DNA of 64,000 nt. Origin: Thalassococcus profundi. Its GTDB lineage: Bacteria > Pseudomonadota > Alphaproteobacteria > Rhodobacterales > Rhodobacteraceae. Positions 53,134 through 62,967 of the stretch are shown here, piece by piece; position 1 is the first letter of the stretch, and the number at the start of each line of letters is the position of its first letter. The position numbers were made by a program, and so were the translations under genes. The DNA lies in the NCBI RefSeq assembly GCF_003344785.1, contig NZ_QPMK01000015.1:62935-126934 (forward strand). The letters run 5' to 3'. The notes under the pieces were generated by a model. That model did no database searches and had not been told where the DNA came from. It saw only the letters and a list, made by a program, of their open reading frames with translations.

Positions 53134-54162
53134 ATGACCAAGACGATCCTGCGCGCGCTGGCGGGCGAAACCCTTCCCACGCCGCCCATCTGGATGATGC
53201 GCCAGGCGGGCCGCTACCTGCCGGAGTACAAGGCGACGCGGGCGCAGGCGGGCGACTTCCTGTCGCTGTGCTACAACCCGGAACTGGCCGCCGAAGTGAC
53301 CTTGCAGCCGATCCGGCGCTACGGCTTCGACGCGGCGATCCTGTTTGCCGATATCCTTTTGCTGCCGCAGGCGCTTGGGGCGGACCTGTGGTTCGTGACC
53401 GGCGAGGGGCCGCGGCTGTCGACGATCACCAGCGAAGAGGATTTCGGCAAGCTGAAGCCGGTGCATGCCATCGACGACACTCTGTCGCCGGTCTACGAGA
53501 CGATCCGCATCCTGCGCCGGGAGTTGCCCGAGGAGACGACGCTGATCGGTTTTGCCGGCGCGCCCTGGACGGTGGCCACCTACATGATCGCGGGGCGCGG
53601 CACGCCGGACCAGGGGCCGGCGCATGCGCTCAAGGACGGGAACCGGGCGCTCTTCGAACAGCTTTTGGGCAAGATCACCGAAGGCACGATCGAATACCTG
53701 TCGCGGCAGATCGAGGCCGGGGCCGAGGTGGTCAAGATCTTCGACAGCTGGGCCGGGTCGCTGAAGGGCGCCGACTTCGACCGCTACGCGAAGGAACCGG
53801 CGCGGATCATCACCGAGGCGCTCAAGCGCCGGCATCCGGGTATTCCCGTGATCGCCTTCCCGCGCCAGGCGGGCGACGGCTATATCGGCTTTCACGCCGC
53901 CACCGGTGCGGATTGCGTCGCGGTGGACGATTCGGTCAGCCCGGATTGGGTGGCGGAGCATGTGCAGAAGGACGGCTGCGTTCAGGGCAACCTGGCCTCG
54001 TCGCACATGGTCACGGGCGGCGACGCGCTGGTGACGGAGACGCGGAAAGTTGTCGATGCGCTGTCCGGGGGGCCGCACATCTTCAACCTGGGTCACGGGA
54101 TTACGCCGGATGCGGATCCGGAGAACGTGCAACTCATGATCGACACGATCCGCGGATCGTGA
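53134..54162 (+). CDS. hemE: Uroporphyrinogen decarboxylase
   Basis: A 342-aa enzyme converting uroporphyrinogen III to coproporphyrinogen III. The family signature [20 protein letters not shown] is at residues 18-37. [12 protein letters not shown] and [14 protein letters not shown] follow, and the C-terminal [16 protein letters not shown] is complete. GAGGACAGAGCTGA precedes the ATG. The divergent layout with hemC allows joint control of two tetrapyrrole steps. Confidence 0.97.
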   Translation: MTKTILRALAGETLPTPPIWMMRQAGRYLPEYKATRAQAGDFLSLCYNPELAAEVTLQPIRRYGFDAAILFADILLLPQALGADLWFVTGEGPRLSTITSEEDFGKLKPVHAIDDTLSPVYETIRILRRELPEETTLIGFAGAPWTVATYMIAGRGTPDQGPAHALKDGNRALFEQLLGKITEGTIEYLSRQIEAGAEVVKIFDSWAGSLKGADFDRYAKEPARIITEALKRRHPGIPVIAFPRQAGDGYIGFHAATGADCVAVDDSVSPDWVAEHVQKDGCVQGNLASSHMVTGGDALVTETRKVVDALSGGPHIFNLGHGITPDADPENVQLMIDTIRGS

Positions 54163-54170
54163 TCCGTGCA

Positions 54171-54273
54171 CTGGGGGGCCAGCCCCCCAGACCCCCCGGA
54201 GATTTATTGGCAAGATGAAGCCGGGGCGCCGCGCATCATGCTTCATCTTGCCGGGTAAACTCCCGCCGGAGGC
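54171..54273. repeat. REP-like bipartite inverted element, copy B
   Basis: It fills the gap between convergent hemE and the EamA gene. The left arm (54171-54220) is type 1: GGGGGGCCAGCCCCCC, ACCCCCCGGAGATTTAT, GGCAAGATGAAG. The right arm (54241-54273, reverse) is type 2: CTTCATCTTGCC, GGGTAAACTCCCGCCGGAGGC. The arm order is the opposite of copy A. Confidence 0.75.
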
Positions 54274-54283
54274 AAGAAAGTTT

Positions 54284-55255
54284 TTACCGACGGAACGGCC
54301 GGTTGCGGCGGCCGGGCAGGGGGCGGCCCTTCTGCTGTTCGCGCAGGAACACGAAAAGCCCCGCGCCGACGATGAGCGCGCAGCCCAGCCAGACCACCGG
54401 GTCCGGCCATTCGCCGAAGATCGCCCAGCCCCAGAAGATCGCCAGCGGCAGGCCGATGTATTCGAAGGGCGCGATGGTCGCGGCATCGGCGAGGCGGTAG
54501 GCGGCCGAAAGACAGTAACCGATGCCCCCGGCGGCAAGGCCGATGGCGGCGAAGACCGGCCAGTCCGACACCGGCGGCAGGATCCAGGCGCGCAGCAGGA
54601 AATTCAGGCTCTCGTTTTCCGGTCCGGGGGCAAAGCGGCCGTCTCCGGCGACAAGGAAGAAGCCCAGTGACACCAGCAGGAAGGTCATCTGGATGTAGAC
54701 CGCCAACGCCGAGGCGCGGGTGGTCACGCCCAGCCGGCGCGTCAGCACCTGCATCGAGGCGTAGAGCAGCGCCGCTGCCACCGGCAGCAGAAGCACCGGC
54801 CCGAGACCGGCGTCGCCGCCTTCCCAGGGGCGCTGCATCACCGCGACGCCGGCGAAGCCGACCAGAACCGCGCCCAGCCGCAGGGGTCCGACCTTTTCGC
54901 CCAGCAGCGGGATCGCCAGCAGGGTGATGAAGAGCGGCGCCACAAAGAAGAGCGCCGTCGCCTGTGCCAGCGGCATCACCGCCACGGCTGCGTAGAAGGT
55001 CATGTTGGCGCCGACCACCAGCAGCCCGCGCAACAGGTGCAGCAGCGGCGTGGAGGTGCGCAGCAGGCGCAGCCCGCCTTCGTAGCGCAGGAGCGCGAAA
55101 GAGAAGATCAGCCCGACCGCGGAGCGGACAAAGACGATCTGGTGCAGCGGATAGCCGCCCGACAGGAGCTTGATCAGCATGTCGTTGACGGAAATGGCGG
55201 TGACGCCGAGGCAGATCAGCAGGATGCCCAGGGCGGGGCGGTCGGAGGATGTCAT
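54284..55255 (-). CDS. DMT-family (EamA) transporter
   Basis: A 323-aa drug/metabolite transporter with about ten hydrophobic segments and two EamA repeats (GVTAISVNDMLIKLLSGGYP near the start; PFEYIGLPLAIFWGWAIFGE near the end). The C-terminal tail is basic. Substrate unknown; family members export amino acids, sugars or metabolites. Confidence 0.92.
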   Translation of the reverse strand: MTSSDRPALGILLICLGVTAISVNDMLIKLLSGGYPLHQIVFVRSAVGLIFSFALLRYEGGLRLLRTSTPLLHLLRGLLVVGANMTFYAAVAVMPLAQATALFFVAPLFITLLAIPLLGEKVGPLRLGAVLVGFAGVAVMQRPWEGGDAGLGPVLLLPVAAALLYASMQVLTRRLGVTTRASALAVYIQMTFLLVSLGFFLVAGDGRFAPGPENESLNFLLRAWILPPVSDWPVFAAIGLAAGGIGYCLSAAYRLADAATIAPFEYIGLPLAIFWGWAIFGEWPDPVVWLGCALIVGAGLFVFLREQQKGRPLPGRRNRPFRR

Positions 55256-55364
55256 TGCCGAGCCTTAGCCTGCGCACAGGGCCTGTGCCATGCCGAAAAC
55301 GACATCGCAGTTGCGTTCTGAACGGGCAAGTTTAGATTGCCGCCAAAGCAGCAAGGAGCGAGCC

Positions 55365-56300
55365 ATGGCCGCGATGGTCGAGATCGAGGATATCCGCAAG
55401 GTCTATGACGGCGGGTTCGAAGCCTTGTCCGGGGTCACTCTGGACATCGAGGAGGGCGAGATCCTGGCGCTCCTGGGGCCGAACGGGGCGGGCAAGACGA
55501 CGCTGATTTCGACGATCTGCGGCATCACCTTGGCCAGTTCCGGCGCGATTCGCGTGGGCGGGCATGACGTCGTGACCGACTACCGTGCCGCGCGCGGGCT
55601 CATCGGGCTGGTGCCGCAGGAGGTCAACCTCGAGCCCTTCGAGAAGGTGCGCAACACGGTGAAATTCTCGCGCGGGCTCTTCGGCAAACCGGCGGACGAC
55701 GCCTATATCGAGCAGATCCTGCGGCGGCTGTCGCTCTGGGACAAGCGGGATGCAGCGATTCGCGAGCTTTCCGGCGGCATGAAGCGGCGGGTGCTGATCG
55801 CCAAGGCGCTGAGCCATGCGCCGCGGGTGCTGTTCCTTGACGAACCTACCGCGGGCGTCGACGTGGAGCTGCGCCGCGACATGTGGGAGATCGTCGCGGG
55901 CCTCAAGGAGGACGGCGTCACCATCATTCTCACCACCCATTACATCGAGGAGGCCGAGGCCATCGCCGACCGGGTCGGCGTCATCAACAAGGGTCGGTTG
56001 CTGCTGGTCGAACGCAAGGACGCGCTGATGGCGCGGATGGGCCAGAAACGGCTGCGCATCGACCTGCAGGAACCGATTTCGGAAATCCCGGCGGCGCTGT
56101 CCGATTACGACCTGACGCTGACCGAAGACGGCGGCGCGCTGGTCTATGCCTATGACACCAACGCCGAGCGCACCGGCATCGCCACCTTGATGACCGAGAT
56201 GAGCCGCGCGGGGCTGGTGCTGCGCGACATCCAGACCAGCCAGAATTCGCTCGAGGACATCTTCGTCGGCCTCGTGCATACGGGGGAGGACGCGGCATGA
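55365..56300 (+). CDS. ABC-2 type transporter ATP-binding protein
   Basis: A 311-aa ATPase with Walker [13 protein letters not shown], signature [15 protein letters not shown], Walker [19 protein letters not shown] and H-loop [12 protein letters not shown]. The C-terminal ~70 residues are the accessory domain typical of YadG-like exporters. The start at 55365 follows GGAGCGAGCC. It overlaps the permease by ATGA. Confidence 0.94.
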   Translation: MAAMVEIEDIRKVYDGGFEALSGVTLDIEEGEILALLGPNGAGKTTLISTICGITLASSGAIRVGGHDVVTDYRAARGLIGLVPQEVNLEPFEKVRNTVKFSRGLFGKPADDAYIEQILRRLSLWDKRDAAIRELSGGMKRRVLIAKALSHAPRVLFLDEPTAGVDVELRRDMWEIVAGLKEDGVTIILTTHYIEEAEAIADRVGVINKGRLLLVERKDALMARMGQKRLRIDLQEPISEIPAALSDYDLTLTEDGGALVYAYDTNAERTGIATLMTEMSRAGLVLRDIQTSQNSLEDIFVGLVHTGEDAA

Positions 56301-57058
56301 ACTGGCAGGCGGTCAAGGCGATCTACTTTTTCGAGATGGCGCGGTTCTTTCGCACCCTGACGCAGAGTTTCGTGTCGCCGGTGATCTCGACCTCGCTGTA
56401 CTTCGTGGTTTTCGGCGCCGCCATCGGCAGCCGCATCCAGGAGGTCGAGGGCATCAGCTACGGGGCCTTCATCGTGCCGGGGCTGATCATGCTCAGTGTC
56501 ATCACCCAGGCGATCTCGAACGCCTCTTTCGGGATCTACTTCCCGAAGTTCATCGGCACGATCTACGAGCTCTTGTCGGCGCCGATCAACTTTCTCGAGA
56601 TCGTGCTGGGCTACGTGGGCGCCGCGGCGACCAAGGCGCTGTTCATCGGCCTGGTGATCCTCGCCACGGCGGCGTTTTTCGTCGATCTTTCGATCCAGCA
56701 CCCGGTGGCGATGATCGCCTTCATGGTGCTGACCTGTCTCAGCTTCGCGCTGCTGGGCTTCATCATCGGCATCTGGGCCGGGAATTTCGAACAGTTGCAG
56801 CTGGTGCCGCTTTTGGTGGTGACGCCGCTGGTGTTCCTTGGGGGATCGTTCTATTCGATTTCCATGCTGCCGCCGGTCTGGCAGACGATCACGCTGTTCA
56901 ACCCGGTGGTCTACCTGATCTCGGGCTTCCGCTGGGCCTTCTTCGGCATGGCGGATGTGCCGGTGGGGCTGAGCCTTCTGGCGATCTTCGGCTTCACCAT
57001 GGCGTGCATCGGCGTGATCTGGTGGATCTTCAGGACCGGCTGGCGGATCCGCAACTGA
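56297..57058 (+). CDS. ABC-2 type transporter permease
   Basis: A 253-aa partner permease (YadH-like) with six hydrophobic segments. The ABC-2 signature is [20 protein letters not shown], and the tail carries [20 protein letters not shown]. It is translationally coupled to the ATPase. Cargo unknown. Confidence 0.93.
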   Translation: MNWQAVKAIYFFEMARFFRTLTQSFVSPVISTSLYFVVFGAAIGSRIQEVEGISYGAFIVPGLIMLSVITQAISNASFGIYFPKFIGTIYELLSAPINFLEIVLGYVGAAATKALFIGLVILATAAFFVDLSIQHPVAMIAFMVLTCLSFALLGFIIGIWAGNFEQLQLVPLLVVTPLVFLGGSFYSISMLPPVWQTITLFNPVVYLISGFRWAFFGMADVPVGLSLLAIFGFTMACIGVIWWIFRTGWRIRN

Positions 57059-57090
57059 TCGGGCGTCGGCGCCTTTGGCAGGCCGAGGGA

Positions 57091-57152
57091 GCCTCCGGCG
57101 GGAGTTTTACCGCGCGTTTTGCAAGGCAAAACGGGCGGGTGGCAAGATGAAG
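57091..57152 (+). repeat. REP-like element, copy D (type 2 arm, interrupted)
   Basis: GCCTCCGGCGGGAGTTTTAC is followed by a 30-bp insert containing its own hairpin, CGTTTTGC-aag-GCAAAACG, then GGCAAGATGAAG. It ends 17 bp before the MFS start codon, the only copy lying between genes of the same orientation. Confidence 0.65.
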
Positions 57153-57169
57153 CTGGATCGGGGACGCGA

Positions 57170-58402
57170 ATGAAGGGCACGGTGCGATTGGCAGAGGCGC
57201 GGGGGCTGGCCTGGTGGCGGCGGCCGGTGACGCTGCTGTTCCTGATGGCGATCGCCATGCCGCTGTCCTTCGCGACCTGGTCGGCGCTTCTGAACAACTT
57301 CGTCATAGAGGTGGCGGATTTCGATGGCTCCGACATCGGCTGGCTGCACACCGTGCGGGAAATTCCCGGCTTTCTGGCCATCGGCGTCATCGCCATCATC
57401 ATCTTCGTGCACGAACAGACGCTGGCGCTGGTATCGCTGACGCTGCTGGGGGTGGCCACGGCGCTGACGGCGCAGTTTCCGGAACTGGGCGGCATCCTGA
57501 CGATCACCATGCTCAGCTCCATCGGCTTTCACTACTACGAGACGGTGAACCAGTCGCTGCAGCTGCAATGGCTGCCGAAGGACCGCGCCCCGCAGATGCT
57601 GGGGCTTTTGCTTGCGGCGGCCTCGGGTGCGACGCTGGTGGCCTATGTCGCCATCGTCATGACCTGGGAAGCCTTCGATCTGAGCTACAATTTCGTCTAC
57701 ATGGCGAGCGGCGGGCTGACCCTGGCGATCGTCGCCTGGTGCGTCTTTGCTTTTCCACGCTTCGAGGCGCCCAACCCGCAGATCAAGAAAATGTTGCTGC
57801 GGCGGCGCTACTGGCTCTATTACGCGCTGCAGTTCATGTCGGGCGCGCGGCGGCAGATCTTCGTCGTCTTCGCCGGGTTCATGATGGTCGAACGCTTCGG
57901 CTTCGAAGTGCACGAGATCACGGCGCTCTACCTCATCAACCTCGTGGCCAACATGATCTTTGCCCCGCTCATGGGCCGCGCCGTGTTCCGGTTCGGAGAA
58001 CGCCGGACGCTGGCGTTCGAATACATCGGGCTGATCTGCGTCTTCCTCGCCTACGGCGGCATCTACTGGTTCGGCTGGGGGGTGCTGGTGGCCGCGGTCC
58101 TTTATGTCATCGACCACATCTTTTTCGCCCTAGCCTTGGCACTCAAGACCTATTTCCAGAAGATCGCCGACCCTGGGGACATCGCGCCCACGGCGGCTGT
58201 GGCCTTTACCATCAACCATATCGCGGCGGTCTTCCTGCCAGCGCTGCTGGGCTACCTGTGGCTCGTGTCTCCCACGGCGGTCTTCCTTTTGGCTGCGGGC
58301 ATGGCCGGAGTGTCGCTGATGCTGGCGCTGATGATCCCGCGCCACCCCGAGCCGGGCAACGAGACGGTGTTCGCCGCTGTGCTGCCCGCGCCCGCGGAAT
58401 AG
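57170..58402 (+). CDS. MFS transporter
   Basis: A 410-aa membrane protein with about 12 hydrophobic segments, starting MKGTVRLAEARGLAWWRRPV. Typical loop residues occur at FRFGERRTLAFEYIG. The start at 57170 sits after GGGGACGCG. Substrate unknown. It converges with the SSS-family gene, with only 2 bp between the stops. Confidence 0.88.
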   Translation: MKGTVRLAEARGLAWWRRPVTLLFLMAIAMPLSFATWSALLNNFVIEVADFDGSDIGWLHTVREIPGFLAIGVIAIIIFVHEQTLALVSLTLLGVATALTAQFPELGGILTITMLSSIGFHYYETVNQSLQLQWLPKDRAPQMLGLLLAAASGATLVAYVAIVMTWEAFDLSYNFVYMASGGLTLAIVAWCVFAFPRFEAPNPQIKKMLLRRRYWLYYALQFMSGARRQIFVVFAGFMMVERFGFEVHEITALYLINLVANMIFAPLMGRAVFRFGERRTLAFEYIGLICVFLAYGGIYWFGWGVLVAAVLYVIDHIFFALALALKTYFQKIADPGDIAPTAAVAFTINHIAAVFLPALLGYLWLVSPTAVFLLAAGMAGVSLMLALMIPRHPEPGNETVFAAVLPAPAE

Positions 58403-58404
58403 GC

Positions 58405-60000
58405 TTACCAGAAGATCACCAGGATCGCGGTCATCGACAGCGCGAGCAGGACCGCCCAGAGCTTGACGTTCTGGTAGAAGGGTGCGTCGTCCGACAGCGC
58501 GTCGGTCGCCATGTCCGGGGTCCAGACCACGTCGGCCAGCTGGTCGTCGGGGCGCGCGGTGCCGGCGCGGCTGACGAGGAAGAAGATGCCGCAGCTGATC
58601 GCCGTCATCAGGCCCACGTTGGTGGTGTAGTGCAGCGGCCAGAACCCGGTCTGCGTGGCGACGAAGAACCCGAGGCTCACCGCGTGGCCGCAGCAGAGCG
58701 TCAGGAAGGCCGCGTCGCCGGTGCCCTTTTTCCACAGCGCGCCCAGGATGAAGATCGCGACTACCGGCGGCACGAGGATCGAGAAGGCCTGCTGCAGGTA
58801 GGCCCAGAGCCCGCCCATGTCGTCGATGAACGGCGCCCAGAGGATCGCCACGCCCATCAGCACCAGCGTCGTGATGCGGCCGATGCGGCGCTGTTCCTCG
58901 GGGCTCTTGTTCTCGACGTCGAGGAAATCGTGGCTGATCAGCGTCGAGGACGAGTTGAGCGTCGAATCGACGCTGGACATGATCGCCGCGACGAGGCCTG
59001 CCAGCACCAGGCCGCTCAGGCCCGCGGGCAAGAGCGTGCTGGTGATCGTCGGAAACACCTGGTCGGGATTTTCCAGGTCCGGGATCACCGCCAGTGCCAT
59101 GGCGCCGGGCAGCACCATGATGAACATCGGGATGATCTTGAGGAAACCGCCCAGGATCGCGCCGCGCTGCGCCTCGCGCAGGTCGCGGGCGCCGAGTACG
59201 CGCTGCACGATGTACTGGTTGGTGACCCAGTACCAGAAGCCCAGCAGCGGCACGCCGAAGATCAGGCCCGGCCAGGGCAGGATGTCGTCGCTGCGCGGCT
59301 GGATCAGCGACAGGTGATTTTCGTCCGGCACCGCGTCCTTGACCGCCTGCCAGGAAAACCCGAGGTCGGAGAACAGGATATAGGTCATCGTCGCGGTGCC
59401 GAAGATCAGCACGACGGCCTGCAGAACGTCCGTGTAGACCACTGCCTTGAGCCCGCCCGACGCGGTATAGATGCCGGCGAAAAGGCCGATGGCCACGCAG
59501 GTCTGCCAGATCGGGATGTCGGGAAAGAAGGTCTGCACCACCACCGCGCCGGCATAAAGCCCGCCGGCGGTGTCGACGATCACCGTGAGAACGATGGTCA
59601 CGCCCGAGAAGTAGAGCCGTGAGCGGCGGTCGAAGCGCCGTTCAAGCCATTCGGGAATGGTCGTGACACGGGACCTGAAAAAGAGCGGCGCAAAGATGAA
59701 GGCCAGCAGGATGAGCGGAATGCCGGCCATCCATTCGTAGGCCGAGGTGGCGATGCCGGTGGAATAGGCGGCCCCCGTGAGGCCGATGAGCGTGGTCGAG
59801 GAGATGTTGGAGGCAAAGAGCGAGACGCCGATGATGCCCCAGGTCAGGGACCGCCCGGCGAGGAACAGGTCGTCACCGCTTTTGGTACTTCGGGTGACCC
59901 AGATGCCGATCAGGATGACGACGACGAAATAGCCGATCAGGACCCCGATATCGAGTGATGTGATCGCGTTGGCAACGGCCTCCTGCGTGCCCTGTTCCAT
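58405..60000 (-). CDS. Sodium:solute symporter (SSS family)
   Basis: A 531-aa symporter with about 13-14 hydrophobic segments. Family marks are DLFLAGRSLTWGIIGVSLFA near the N terminus, TASGGLKAVVYTDVLQAVVL, and the sodium-site region LAGLVAAIMSSVDSTLNSSS. It is closest in look to the SGLT/sialic acid-type branch. GGGAGAGATAC lies before the ATG at 60000. The substrate is not clear (sugar, acid or osmolyte). Confidence 0.93.
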   Translation of the reverse strand: MEQGTQEAVANAITSLDIGVLIGYFVVVILIGIWVTRSTKSGDDLFLAGRSLTWGIIGVSLFASNISSTTLIGLTGAAYSTGIATSAYEWMAGIPLILLAFIFAPLFFRSRVTTIPEWLERRFDRRSRLYFSGVTIVLTVIVDTAGGLYAGAVVVQTFFPDIPIWQTCVAIGLFAGIYTASGGLKAVVYTDVLQAVVLIFGTATMTYILFSDLGFSWQAVKDAVPDENHLSLIQPRSDDILPWPGLIFGVPLLGFWYWVTNQYIVQRVLGARDLREAQRGAILGGFLKIIPMFIMVLPGAMALAVIPDLENPDQVFPTITSTLLPAGLSGLVLAGLVAAIMSSVDSTLNSSSTLISHDFLDVENKSPEEQRRIGRITTLVLMGVAILWAPFIDDMGGLWAYLQQAFSILVPPVVAIFILGALWKKGTGDAAFLTLCCGHAVSLGFFVATQTGFWPLHYTTNVGLMTAISCGIFFLVSRAGTARPDDQLADVVWTPDMATDALSDDAPFYQNVKLWAVLLALSMTAILVIFW

Positions 60001-60474
60001 GTATCTCTCCCCGTAAGCGCAGTGTCGGGAAAACGGTTCCTGCGACATAATGTTCCGAGAATGCGCTGATTTGCGCAACTTGAAGACGCCATCAGTGCAA
60101 CATCGACACGCTCTGCGATAGAAGCGCCCGCATCATGTCAGCGTGAACTGCTCGGCCTGAAAGGCGCGGGCGTGACGGCTCGGGACGGCGGGGCAGCGGC
60201 ATGGTCGCCGTCGGTCCCGCGCCTCTGGTGCAAGGCGTTCAAACACCGTGTTCAGCCCCCCAGTGCCGCATCCGCGATCGCAGACCCAGGCCTGAGCTTC
60301 TCCGGTTTCCAAATACCTCGGGGGAGTCGCCGCATGCGGCGACCGGGGGCAGCGCCCCCCGGTTTTGCGCCCGGCCCGTTACGTGGATCCGCCGTCGCCG
60401 GCCCCTGCGCGACCGGCTTGCGCGGGTCCGCCGGGCGTGCCACAGAGCCGTCTGATCCACAGACGAGGCCCGCC
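60001..60474. other. Intergenic region with GC-rich hairpins before prmA
   Basis: No gene. It contains the perfect palindrome GTCGCCGCATGCGGCGAC (60326-60343), immediately followed by CCGGGGGC-AGC-GCCCCCCGG and TTTT (60343-60366), a terminator-like hairpin. Open frames here are only in-frame extension or shadow. Confidence 0.55.
60343..60366 (+). terminator. GC-rich terminator-like hairpin
   Basis: CCGGGGGC / GCCCCCCGG stem with a short loop followed by TTTT. It lies between divergent genes, so its target transcript is unclear. Confidence 0.4.
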
Positions 60475-61344
60475 ATGACCACCTACACTGCGCTCACCAC
60501 CCTGTCCGGCAAGGACCAGGCCGAAGCCCTGGGCGAGGCGATGGAGGCGCTCTGGCCCGAACCCACGGGCGTCGGCGTCTTCGAGATGGAGGACGGATCG
60601 GGCCTTTGGGAAGTGGGCGGTTATTTCGAGGATCAGCCCGACGACACCGAACTGGCGCTTCTGGCCGCGGCGTTCGGGGCCAGGCCCTTTGTCATCTCCG
60701 AAGTGCCGGACACCGACTGGGTCGCCAAGGTCCGCCGCGAATTGGTGCCGGTCGAGGCGGGGCGGTTCTTTGTCTACGGCAGCCACGATGCGGACAAGGT
60801 GCCCCAAGGTTCCGAGCCGCTGCTGATCGAGGCGGCGATGGCCTTCGGCACCGGGCACCACGGCACGACGCTGGGATGCCTCAGGGCGCTGGACGCGCTG
60901 GCGACGGAGGGCTTTACGGGCCAGAGCGTCACCGACGTCGGCTGCGGCACCGCGGTGCTGGCGATGGGCGCGGCGCGGATCTGGCCCGGCACGATCCTGG
61001 CCAGCGATATCGACGAGGTGGCGGTGGATGTGGCGCGGGCAAATGTGGCGGCCAACGATCTTGCCGGACGGGTGAAATGTGTCGAAGCGGCGGGATTCGA
61101 GCACCCGGACCTGTCCGCCGCGGCGCCCTTCGACCTGGTGTTCGCGAACATCCTGATGGCGCCGCTGATTGCCCTTGCGCCGGATATGGCGCGGCACCTC
61201 TGCACCGGCGGATATGCGATTCTTTCGGGGATTCTGAACGAACAGGCCGACGAGGTGATCGCGGTTTATGAACGAAACGAGATCAATCTGACCAAGCGTC
61301 AGGAGATTGGTGAATGGACGACGCTAACGCTTCAAAAAGCATGA
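60475..61344 (+). CDS. prmA: Ribosomal protein L11 methyltransferase
   Basis: A 289-aa SAM-dependent methyltransferase modifying ribosomal protein L11. The preface AMAFGTGHHGTTLGCL, SAM motif VTDVGCGTAVLAMGAAR and catalytic-site motif VFANILMAPLIALAP (NPPY-like NI) are visible. The start at 60475 gives MTTYTALTTLSGKDQAEALG; the frame extends upstream without family similarity. Confidence 0.95.
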   Translation: MTTYTALTTLSGKDQAEALGEAMEALWPEPTGVGVFEMEDGSGLWEVGGYFEDQPDDTELALLAAAFGARPFVISEVPDTDWVAKVRRELVPVEAGRFFVYGSHDADKVPQGSEPLLIEAAMAFGTGHHGTTLGCLRALDALATEGFTGQSVTDVGCGTAVLAMGAARIWPGTILASDIDEVAVDVARANVAANDLAGRVKCVEAAGFEHPDLSAAAPFDLVFANILMAPLIALAPDMARHLCTGGYAILSGILNEQADEVIAVYERNEINLTKRQEIGEWTTLTLQKA

Positions 61345-61452
61345 CGGTTTTCGCCCAAATTGGTTAAAAACAGCCTTATTTGCCGTATTCCTGCCGCATT
61401 TCGGGACTATCCAAGACGTACCCGGTGGGGGCCGCGGTAACGGAAGACTGTC

Positions 61453-61797
61453 ATGGACGACGCAATTCGCAAGTTCGAGAAGCGGCACAAAGCCGTGACC
61501 AAGCGCCATCGCCAATTGGCGCGGGGTTACGTCACAAAGCTGGGCCGCAACGGTGTCATCCAGCATCAGCCGCGGCGCCAGCTTCCGGGACTGTCCTTGA
61601 ACGCAATCCTGATGCTGATCGCCGGACTGCTGGCCTTCAAGAGCTTTCTCTTCGTCTCTCTGGGAGAGGCGGATTACCAGTCGCGGATCGACGCCCTCGC
61701 GCAGGGCACGGTAATCGAACGCACCGGCGCGTTCATCATGCAGATCGACCCGGCGACGGTCTGGATCTCGACAAATATCGCACCGCTGCTGGGCTGA
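61453..61797 (+). CDS. Conserved hypothetical membrane-anchored protein
   Basis: A 114-aa protein. A strongly basic N terminus (RKFEKRHKAVTKRHRQLARG) precedes one hydrophobic segment (about 48-70: LSLNAILMLIAGLLAFKSFL), then a polar domain with RIDALAQGTVIERTGAFIMQ. It looks like a small type II-oriented membrane protein of Rhodobacterales; function unknown. It ends before a bidirectional terminator. Confidence 0.75.
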   Translation: MDDAIRKFEKRHKAVTKRHRQLARGYVTKLGRNGVIQHQPRRQLPGLSLNAILMLIAGLLAFKSFLFVSLGEADYQSRIDALAQGTVIERTGAFIMQIDPATVWISTNIAPLLG

Positions 61798-61869
61798 CAC
61801 GCCGCGTCTTGACGAGTGCTGCCGCCACACCCTGACCGGCGTGGCGGCTTTTTTGCAGGAGCTGACAAC

Positions 61870-61907
61870 AAAACACCCTCCCGCGCGTGGCGTGGGAGAG
61901 TGTTTTT
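61870..61907. terminator. Bidirectional intrinsic terminator
   Basis: AAAACAC-c-CTCCC (61870-61882) pairs with GGGAG-a-GTGTTTT (61894-61906), with one mismatch, giving T runs on both strands. It separates the convergent 114-aa and DUF1127 genes. Confidence 0.85.
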
Positions 61908-61944
61908 GTCCGAGCCGATGGGCCGCCGCGGCGGCACCGTCCGA

Positions 61945-62154
61945 TCAGCGCTGGCGCGCCACCACGTCGATGTCGCCGCGCAGCAGACCGATATCGTCCA
62001 GCTCGCGGTCGGTCAGCCGGTTCAGGCTCTTGCGGGTGATGCGTGCATCGTTCCAGTCGAGAATGGCGGTGATGACGACGGCGAAGACTTTTCCGATCCG
62101 GCCCGCCACTTCGGCGGTCGCGGTGGAGTGGCGTGCATTGACGAGGGCAACCAT
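61945..62154 (-). CDS. DUF1127 small protein
   Basis: A 69-aa protein with the C-terminal DUF1127 motif [20 protein letters not shown], then [10 protein letters not shown]. Start at ATG 62154 ([12 protein letters not shown]) after AAGGAACACGGAC. Arg-rich DUF1127 proteins in alphaproteobacteria influence phosphate and RNA metabolism and stress responses, and some bind RNA. This one is slightly longer than the minimal ~47-residue type. It has its own candidate promoter and terminator. Confidence 0.88.
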   Translation of the reverse strand: MVALVNARHSTATAEVAGRIGKVFAVVITAILDWNDARITRKSLNRLTDRELDDIGLLRGDIDVVARQR

Positions 62155-62478
62155 GTCCGTGTTCCTTTCAGCGGGATGTGCGGTTTTTCTGATGCCCAAT
62201 TAGGAGGCGGGATGAAAACGCACAAGCCGCGAAAATTGCATGGGACACATGCATTTTCCGCATGGCGGAAATCACGGTTAACGTACGGTAATAGATGGCA
62301 AAATCCGGATCGTGTAAAGGTCGTTTTTCGCCCTGCGAAGGCCGGTTTCAGGCTGTGGATAACTGGTGCGTGTCGGCTCTGGACCGGCAGCGTCGTTTTC
62401 CGGCCGGGCGCCTTGGGGCTTGGCGCGTGTTCGCGTTTCGTGCTATCCGTTGCGGCAAAACAACAAAAGGCAACGAGC
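62155..62478. other. Intergenic region between DUF1127 and ruvC
   Basis: No separate gene. An open frame with a good AGGAGG at 62202-62207 runs in frame into ruvC (ATG 62212), but its 89 extra residues show no RuvC similarity, so it was not used. Confidence 0.5.
62197..62225 (-). promoter_or_regulatory. Candidate promoter of the DUF1127 gene
   Basis: On the minus strand TTGTGC (62225-62220) and TAATTG (62202-62197) are 17 bp apart, 43 bp upstream of the start codon. Confidence 0.4.
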
Positions 62479-62967
62479 ATGCGTGTTTTGGGCATTGATC
62501 CGGGGTTGCGGGCCCTGGGATGGGGCGTGATCGACGCCGAGGGAAGCCGACTCAGGCACGTGGCCAACGGCATCTGCACCTCTGTCGGCGACGTGCTGTC
62601 CGAGCGGCTCCTGTCACTCCACGAACAGCTCACCGACGTGCTGCGCCGGTACGCGCCGCAGATGGCCGCGGTCGAGCAGACCTTCGTGAACAAGGACGGC
62701 GCCGGGACGCTGAAGCTGGGACAGGCCCGCGGCATCGCCATGCTGGTGCCTGCGCAATTCGGGCTGGCGGTCGGGGAATACGCGCCCAACTCAATCAAGA
62801 AGACCGTGGTGGGCGTCGGCCACGCGGACAAGCGGCAGGTGATGCACATGGTGAAGATGCAGCTCCCCGGGGCCGAGATCGCCGGACCGGATGCCGCCGA
62901 TGCCCTGGCCATCGCCATCTGCCACGCCCGTCACCTGGGCACTGCGGCGCTGAAGGTGCGGGCATGA
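62479..62967 (+). CDS. ruvC: Crossover junction endodeoxyribonuclease RuvC
   Basis: A 162-aa Holliday-junction resolvase. The acidic active-site residues are in [15 protein letters not shown] (Asp7), [11 protein letters not shown] (Glu) and [15 protein letters not shown] (Asp pair). The ATG at 62479 gives the canonical MRVLGIDPG start. It overlaps ruvA by ATGA; ruvCAB act together in branch migration and resolution. Confidence 0.97.
   Translation: MRVLGIDPGLRALGWGVIDAEGSRLRHVANGICTSVGDVLSERLLSLHEQLTDVLRRYAPQMAAVEQTFVNKDGAGTLKLGQARGIAMLVPAQFGLAVGEYAPNSIKKTVVGVGHADKRQVMHMVKMQLPGAEIAGPDAADALAIAICHARHLGTAALKVRA

Noticed and set aside
62212-62478. AGGAGG-preceded in-frame extension of ruvC
   Set aside because: The extra 89 residues have no RuvC similarity, while MRVLGIDPG at 62479 is the canonical start.
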